Shown piece by piece: positions 59,718 through 64,000 of a stretch of DNA of 64,000 nucleotides. The stretch covers positions 310,001 to 374,000 of the forward strand of contig NZ_BQHJ01000003.1 of the NCBI RefSeq assembly GCF_021603645.1, read 5' to 3'. The DNA comes from Pseudomonas pseudonitroreducens (GTDB lineage Bacteria > Pseudomonadota > Gammaproteobacteria > Pseudomonadales > Pseudomonadaceae). Position 1 is the first letter of the stretch; every line of letters starts with the position of its first letter. The notes under the pieces were generated by a model, which ran no database searches, was not told where the DNA came from, and worked only from the letters and a program-made list of their open reading frames with translations. A program made the position numbers and the translations under genes.

Positions 59718-61088
59718 TCAGTTCGCGGCGGCGGTGTTATCCAGCGATACCGCTTCAGGCTGGACTGTCTGCTCCTGGCCCAGGCTGCGGCGGAAGTGCT
59801 TGCGCCCGCTGCCCAGCAGCCACAGGCAGAGCAATCCGGCGAGGGTGACGATGATGCCGATGGAGGAGCCGACGGCTTTCGGGTCCTTGAAGTACTGGTC
59901 GGTGAGCAGCGCGACCAGGGTGGTGCCGACACCCAGGCCGATAAGGTTGGAGACCAGCAGGAACAGCGCCGACACCTGCGCGCGCAGGCGATTGGGTGTG
60001 AGCACCTGCATGGCGGCTGCCGAGGTGGAGATGCAGAAGGCGCAGAAGAACATCGCCGCGCCCATCAGCAGCACCGACAGCTGCAGGCTGCCGGCCGTCA
60101 CCGAACCGATGACGAAGGGGATGGTGCAGGCGGCGCCGAGCATGCCGCTGATCAGCGCCGCATCGCTGCGCCCACGCTTCTGCAGCACGTCCACCAGCCA
60201 GCCGGCGCAGAACACCCCGGCGGTGTTGAGCACCAGCAAAATGCCGCCGAGTATGTAGCCCACCTCCAGCGGCGACAGGCCGTACTGGCGGATGTACAGG
60301 GCCGGCGCCCAGCCCATCAGCGCGTACTGGCACATGGCGAAGAAGGAGAAACCCAGGTAGTGGCAGGCGAAGGTGGCGCGATGGCGCCCCAGGAAACGCA
60401 GCCCGTCACGAACCGTTGCCTTTTGCTCCCGATCGCCCAGCTTGCGCGCCGGGTCGCGGATGGTCAGCGCGATCAGCAGCGCCACCAGCACGCCGGGCAA
60501 GCCAACGATGAAGAACGCGATCTGCCAGGAACGCACCTGGCCCAACCAGCCCAGGTCGATGGCCGGTACGTCGCGCAGCGCCTCGATCACGTAGCCGCCG
60601 ACCAGGAAGGCCAGGCCGCCGCCGAGGAAGGCGCCCATGGAGTACAGCCCCAGCGCGCGGCCGAGCTTCTCCTTGGGGAACAGGTCGGCGAGCATCGAGT
60701 AGGTCGCTGGGGTCAGCGCGGCTTCGCCGACGCCCACGCTCATGCGCGCGAGGAACATCTGCAGGAAGTTCTTCGACAGGCCGCACGCCGCGGTGGCGAA
60801 GCTCCAGAAGGCCACGCCGATGGCGATGATCCTGACCCGCGAGGAGCGATCGGCGAGGTAGGCAATGGGCAGGCCCATGAAGGCATAGAACAGCGAGAAG
60901 GCCAGCCCGCTGAGCAGGCTGAACTGGGTGTCGCTGATCTGCAGGTCGGCTTTGATCGGCTCGATCATCAGCGAGAGGATCTGCCGGTCAACGAAGGAGA
61001 AGATATACGCCACCATGCACAGCACGACGACATACCAGGAATAACGGGAAGTGTGGACGGATTGCGGGTGGGGAGATTGCGGGTTCAC
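59718..61088 (-). CDS. MFS transporter (spinster-like), uptake partner of the porin
   Basis: A 456-residue 12-TM protein. The GTG start at 61088 (MNPQSPHPQS) has CAGGAG 9 bases upstream; the in-frame ATG at 61127 adds unconserved residues. MFS motif A PIAYLADRSSRVRIIA, with ISDTQFSLLSGLAFSLFYAF before it, matches the Spns/spinster-like bacterial family that often imports sugar-phosphate, aromatic or steroid-type acids. Together with the downstream OprD porin it forms a probable uptake unit (outer and inner membrane). Confidence 0.88.
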   Translation of the reverse strand: MNPQSPHPQSVHTSRYSWYVVVLCMVAYIFSFVDRQILSLMIEPIKADLQISDTQFSLLSGLAFSLFYAFMGLPIAYLADRSSRVRIIAIGVAFWSFATAACGLSKNFLQMFLARMSVGVGEAALTPATYSMLADLFPKEKLGRALGLYSMGAFLGGGLAFLVGGYVIEALRDVPAIDLGWLGQVRSWQIAFFIVGLPGVLVALLIALTIRDPARKLGDREQKATVRDGLRFLGRHRATFACHYLGFSFFAMCQYALMGWAPALYIRQYGLSPLEVGYILGGILLVLNTAGVFCAGWLVDVLQKRGRSDAALISGMLGAACTIPFVIGSVTAGSLQLSVLLMGAAMFFCAFCISTSAAAMQVLTPNRLRAQVSALFLLVSNLIGLGVGTTLVALLTDQYFKDPKAVGSSIGIIVTLAGLLCLWLLGSGRKHFRRSLGQEQTVQPEAVSLDNTAAAN

Positions 61089-61310
61089 GGTTACTGGCTC
61101 CTGAAGCGGGTGAAGGCAGATGGCCAAGCACGTCGAGCTCGTTGTTGTTGTAGGTAACCAGGCGCCTCTGTACGCAAGGCAGGGGCGGCCGAAAGTGTCT
61201 GATTGCGTGACACGGTTTTTTGTTTGCCTGCCGCTTTCGCAGCAGTGCAGGCAAGACTAGGGAAGGGGGGAGCGGGGAGTAATCGGGGCGAGCCCCAGCA
61301 TTGCGGAGAC

Positions 61311-61334
61311 TTCCCCCTAGGGGGCTAGGGGGAA
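61311..61334. promoter_or_regulatory. Perfect inverted repeat in the MFS-porin upstream gap
   Basis: TTCCCCCTAG-GGGG-CTAGGGGGAA: ten-base arms without a T-run. It lies 26 bases below the small membrane protein's stop and 220 bases above the MFS start, so it is either an operator or a terminator. Nothing else was recognised in 61089-61360. Confidence 0.4.
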
Positions 61335-61360
61335 TCTTTAGGTGATGTGCAGAGGGTGAT

Positions 61361-61837
61361 TCAGATCAGCCCGAACAGCGCCAGGACAAAGGCACCGCCG
61401 AAGACCACGGCCATGACCGCGAGCAGGAACAGCAGGCTGACGCCGAAAGCACGCCAGTTGGAGGTGAACTGGCCACCCTGGGCCGCATGCTGCTCGACAG
61501 CTGCACCGGTGTGCTGCTTGGCGTAGTGATACATGCCGAAGACGGCGGCAATGTTGATGGGGGTGGCGGGGACGCTATCCGGCAGGAACATGCCCAGCAG
61601 GAAGATCGCAACGAGGGCGCCGATGCCGGTGATCCAGGCGTTGCGCACCTGAGCGTGGCGGCCCAGACGTTTGAGGTTCTGCGCGATGACCCAGGCTCCG
61701 GCTACCGGCGTGCCGAAGAAGGTGGCGATGCCCACGGCGGCGAGTCGGTAGAGCGGTTCACCGGTGGCGATGGCCGGGCCATCCTGAAGTGCCGCGGCGG
61801 GCGTCTGGAAGGGGTTGTCCTGTGGTGTATCGGTCAT
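61361..61837 (-). CDS. Small membrane protein of unknown function
   Basis: A 158-residue protein with a polar N-terminus (MTDTPQDNPFQTPAAALQDG) and four hydrophobic segments (AAVGIATFFGTPVAGAWVIA, ITGIGALVAIFLLGMF, INIAAVFGMYHYA, VSLLFLLAVMAVVFGGAFVL). No domain recognised; the layout resembles DUF4190-like integral proteins. It sits just downstream of leuA but behind a terminator, with ATG 61837. Neighbouring genes give no function. Confidence 0.75.
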   Translation of the reverse strand: MTDTPQDNPFQTPAAALQDGPAIATGEPLYRLAAVGIATFFGTPVAGAWVIAQNLKRLGRHAQVRNAWITGIGALVAIFLLGMFLPDSVPATPINIAAVFGMYHYAKQHTGAAVEQHAAQGGQFTSNWRAFGVSLLFLLAVMAVVFGGAFVLALFGLI

Positions 61838-61858
61838 GTTTTCACTCCGTTGAAAACA

Positions 61859-61885
61859 GCCCCGGACGCACGAGGCGTCCGGGGC
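61859..61885 (-). terminator. leuA terminator
   Basis: GCCCCGGACGC-ACGAG-GCGTCCGGGGC; on the minus strand it is followed by TGTTTTC. It lies 26 bases past the leuA stop. Confidence 0.8.
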
Positions 61886-61910
61886 AAAGGGGACTGCTGT
61901 ATTACCAGGC

Positions 61911-63581
61911 TTACGCGGCTTTCGCGTGGCCCAGCGTTACGGCGCGGTTCAGGGCGCTGAACAGCGCACGGAAGCTCGCGGTGGTGATGTTTTCATCGAT
62001 GCCGATGCCGTGCAGCGAACGACCACCCTCGACACGCAGTTCGATATAGGCGGCCGCGCGGGCATTGGTGCCGGCGCCGATGGCGTGCTCGTTGTAGTCC
62101 ATGATCTCGACGTCCACCGGCAGCGAGGCGACCAGGGCTTCCAGGGTGCCCTTGCCCTTGCCGTGCCAATGGTGCTGCTCACCCTTGTGGGTCACGTCGA
62201 TATCGATGGCGCAGGTACCGTTCTCTTCCTGCAGGCGGTAGTTCTTCAGGCCGAACGGAGAAACGGCCTGCAGGTACTCGGTCTGCAGCAGGGTGTAGAT
62301 CTGCTCGGCAGTCATTTCCAGGCCGAGGCGGTCGGTCTCGTTCTGCACGACCTGGCTGAACTCGATCTGCATGCGGCGCGGCAGGCTGATGCCGTATTCC
62401 TGTTCGAGCAGGAAGGTGATGCCACCTTTGCCGGACTGGCTGTTCACACGGATCACCGCCTCGTAGCTGCGGCCGATGTCCGCCGGGTCGATCGGCAGGT
62501 ACGGCACTTCCCACACGGCGTCTTCCTTCTGCTGGGCGAAGCCTTTGCGGATGGCATCCTGGTGGGAACCGGAGAAGGCGGTGTGGACCAGGTCGCCGAC
62601 ATACGGGTGACGCGGGTGCACCGGAATCTGGTTGCACTCTTCCACCACCTTGCGCACGGCATCGATGTCGGAGAAGTCCAGCTCGGGATCGATACCCTGG
62701 GTGTACATGTTCAGCGCCATGGTCACCAGGCAGAGGTTGCCAGTGCGCTCGCCGTTACCGAACAGGCAGCCTTCTACACGATCGGCGCCGGCCATCAGGG
62801 CCAGTTCCGACGCGGCCACGCCAGTGCCACGGTCGTTGTGGGTGTGCAGGCTGATCAGCACGCTGTCGCGCTTGTTGATCTGGCGGCCGAACCACTCGAT
62901 CTGGTCGGCGTAGTTGTTCGGCGTGGCGCACTCGACGGTAGCGGGCAGGTTGAGGATCAGGCGGTTCGCCGGAGTCGGCTGGAACACGTCGATCACCGCG
63001 TTGCACACCTCGACGGCGAAATCGGTCTCGGTGGAGCTGAACACTTCCGGCGAATATTCGAAGCCCCACTGGGTTTCCGGCGCGGCGTCGGCCAGGCGCT
63101 TGATGGTCTGGCCTGCGGCCACGGCGATGGCTTTCACGCCAGCCTTGTCCTGGTTGAAGACGATCTTGCGGAAGCTCGGTGCGCAGGCGTTGTAGTAGTG
63201 GACGATGGCTTTCTTCGCGCCCTTGAGGGACTCGAAGGTGCGCTCGATGAGATCGTCGCGGGCCTGGGTCAGCACCTGGATGGTGACGTCATCGGGAATG
63301 TGGCCGCCCTCGATCAGCTCACGAACGAAGTCGAAGTCGGTCTGCGAGGCGGACGGGAAGCCCACTTCGATTTCCTTCAGGCCGACCTGCACCAGGCACT
63401 TGAAGAAGCGCATCTTCTTCTCGGCGTCCATCGGCTCGATCAGCGACTGGTTGCCGTCGCGCAGGTCGGTGGACAGCCAGATCGGCGCCTTGTCGATGAT
63501 CTTGTCCGGCCAGGTGCGGTCGGGCAGGGTGATCTGGGTGAAGGCACGGTATTTCTTCGACGGGTCTTTCAACATGCTCAT
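61911..63581 (-). CDS. leuA: 2-Isopropylmalate synthase
   Basis: A 556-residue enzyme starting [14 protein letters not shown] with AAGGA 8 bases upstream. Catalytic barrel motifs [12 protein letters not shown] and [15 protein letters not shown]-terminal allosteric domain (about 430-556). It condenses acetyl-CoA with 2-oxoisovalerate, the first step of leucine synthesis, and is feedback-inhibited by leucine. A leucine-rich leader ORF lies upstream (63659-63736), suggesting transcription attenuation. Confidence 0.96.
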   Translation of the reverse strand: MSMLKDPSKKYRAFTQITLPDRTWPDKIIDKAPIWLSTDLRDGNQSLIEPMDAEKKMRFFKCLVQVGLKEIEVGFPSASQTDFDFVRELIEGGHIPDDVTIQVLTQARDDLIERTFESLKGAKKAIVHYYNACAPSFRKIVFNQDKAGVKAIAVAAGQTIKRLADAAPETQWGFEYSPEVFSSTETDFAVEVCNAVIDVFQPTPANRLILNLPATVECATPNNYADQIEWFGRQINKRDSVLISLHTHNDRGTGVAASELALMAGADRVEGCLFGNGERTGNLCLVTMALNMYTQGIDPELDFSDIDAVRKVVEECNQIPVHPRHPYVGDLVHTAFSGSHQDAIRKGFAQQKEDAVWEVPYLPIDPADIGRSYEAVIRVNSQSGKGGITFLLEQEYGISLPRRMQIEFSQVVQNETDRLGLEMTAEQIYTLLQTEYLQAVSPFGLKNYRLQEENGTCAIDIDVTHKGEQHHWHGKGKGTLEALVASLPVDVEIMDYNEHAIGAGTNARAAAYIELRVEGGRSLHGIGIDENITTASFRALFSALNRAVTLGHAKAA

Positions 63582-63658
63582 GAGCGGAATCCTTGTTCTC
63601 TGCGGCCTGCGGGGCCTGCGCAAATAAAACGAAATGAGGCGAAACCGGGGGAGGGGGC

Positions 63659-63736
63659 TCAGCCACGCAGTCGCGGGCTGACCAGGCGCAGGCAGGCGTG
63701 TTGGCGAAGCAGGATGAGGGTGTGTGCGGTTTTCAT
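63659..63736 (-). CDS. Leucine-rich leader peptide of leuA
   Basis: ATG 63736 to TGA 63659: 25 residues starting [20 protein letters not shown] and containing six leucines, ending 78 bases before the leuA start. Leader peptides rich in the pathway amino acid drive ribosome-mediated attenuation. A GC hairpin-capable segment (GCAGGCCCCGCAGGCC, 63601-63620) follows it, but no classic terminator with a T-run was seen. Confidence 0.6.
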   Translation of the reverse strand: MKTAHTLILLRQHACLRLVSPRLRG

Positions 63737-63981
63737 GAGTGCCAAGCTAAAGGCCTCGGAGATCAATGGCAAGCATTTGGGGAAATTTGGTAGAAAAAGT
63801 CTATTACTGCATTTTTGCGATGATTAATTGTTGGTGATGTTGATTTTCAGCAATTATTCCTAGCGCTTAACGCTGTGCTTAACTGATTCTGCGTCCACGT
63901 GCCGCAGCGGAGCTTTGTAACTCCGTGCGATCATTGCGCACCCCCGCCGCAGGTGGGGCATACCCTGCTCAAGGACATTTC
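63737..63981. other. AT-rich gap upstream of leuA leader
   Basis: About 245 bases of clearly lower GC than the surroundings, with no ORF of note. It probably holds the leuA promoter; I could not settle a -35/-10 pair. Confidence 0.5.
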
Positions 63982-64000
63982 GTGACCCGTCGCACTCGAC
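63982..64000 (+). CDS. Possible start of a gene cut by the window end
   Basis: AAGGA (63971-63975), 6 bases, then GTG at 63982 and six sense codons (VTRRTR) to the window edge. Too short to assign. Confidence 0.3.

Noticed and set aside
63601-63622. Intrinsic attenuator terminator before leuA
   Set aside because: The GC-rich inverted segment has no T-run and the arms are imperfect, so only a leader peptide is claimed.

Overview
The window is ordinary chromosomal DNA of a high-GC gammaproteobacterium. It is almost certainly a Pseudomonas related to the P. aeruginosa / P. nitroreducens / P. citronellolis side of the genus. The evidence is the long run of housekeeping genes in the order I know from P. 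aeruginosa PAO1 (valS-holC-pepA-lptFG; tRNA-Leu-queA-tgt-yajC-secDF-suhB-trmJ-cysE-iscRSUA-hscBA-fdx-iscX-ndk-rlmN-pilF-rodZ-ispG-hisS-bamB-der; leuA), together with the codon use and the Pseudomonas-type REP/REPIN repeats. The species assignment is inference.

Layout. 1-15.8 kb is variable: the 3' part of dps, a secreted protein, a dienelactone hydrolase fused to an NTF2-like domain, a TonB-like lipoprotein, an isochorismatase-like hydrolase, a divergent LysR/MFS pair, rlmF, a VTT membrane protein, an SLC13/RCK permease, an acetolactate-synthase-like TPP enzyme, a secreted M14 metallopeptidase and an mntA-hepT toxin-antitoxin pair. 15.8-24.4 kb is conserved core: valS (with an unusual in-frame low-GC insertion), a small hypothetical gene, holC, pepA, lptFG and an RDD protein. 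A CSS/EAL c-di-GMP phosphodiesterase gene follows at 24.5-26.1 kb.

26.1-30.0 kb is the most interesting block. It is a bufferin-type RiPP operon (DUF2282 precursor, DUF692 MNIO enzyme, DUF2063 partner, DoxX protein) divergent from an ECF sigma factor / DUF1109 anti-sigma pair resembling SigF-NrsF. Both transcription units carry the same perfectly spaced element, GTAACC-N16-CGAA, so the whole module looks like one autoregulated metal/copper-stress regulon. A 27-codon membrane peptide gene with its own Shine-Dalgarno sequence and terminator lies just beyond it, before tRNA-Leu(CAA).

30.6-54.8 kb is core again: queuosine tRNA modification and Sec translocation, suhB, trmJ/cysE, the complete isc Fe-S assembly operon with an IscR operator in front, ndk, then rlmN-pilF-rodZ-ispG-hisS-yfgM-like-bamB-der. 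54.9-64 kb holds a transaminase/omega-amidase repair pair, an aldo-keto reductase, a small conserved protein, an OprD-family porin with an MFS transporter, a small membrane protein, and leuA preceded by a leucine-rich leader peptide ORF. Five REPIN-like inverted pairs plus one variant, and a second, different intergenic repeat family, sit between genes.
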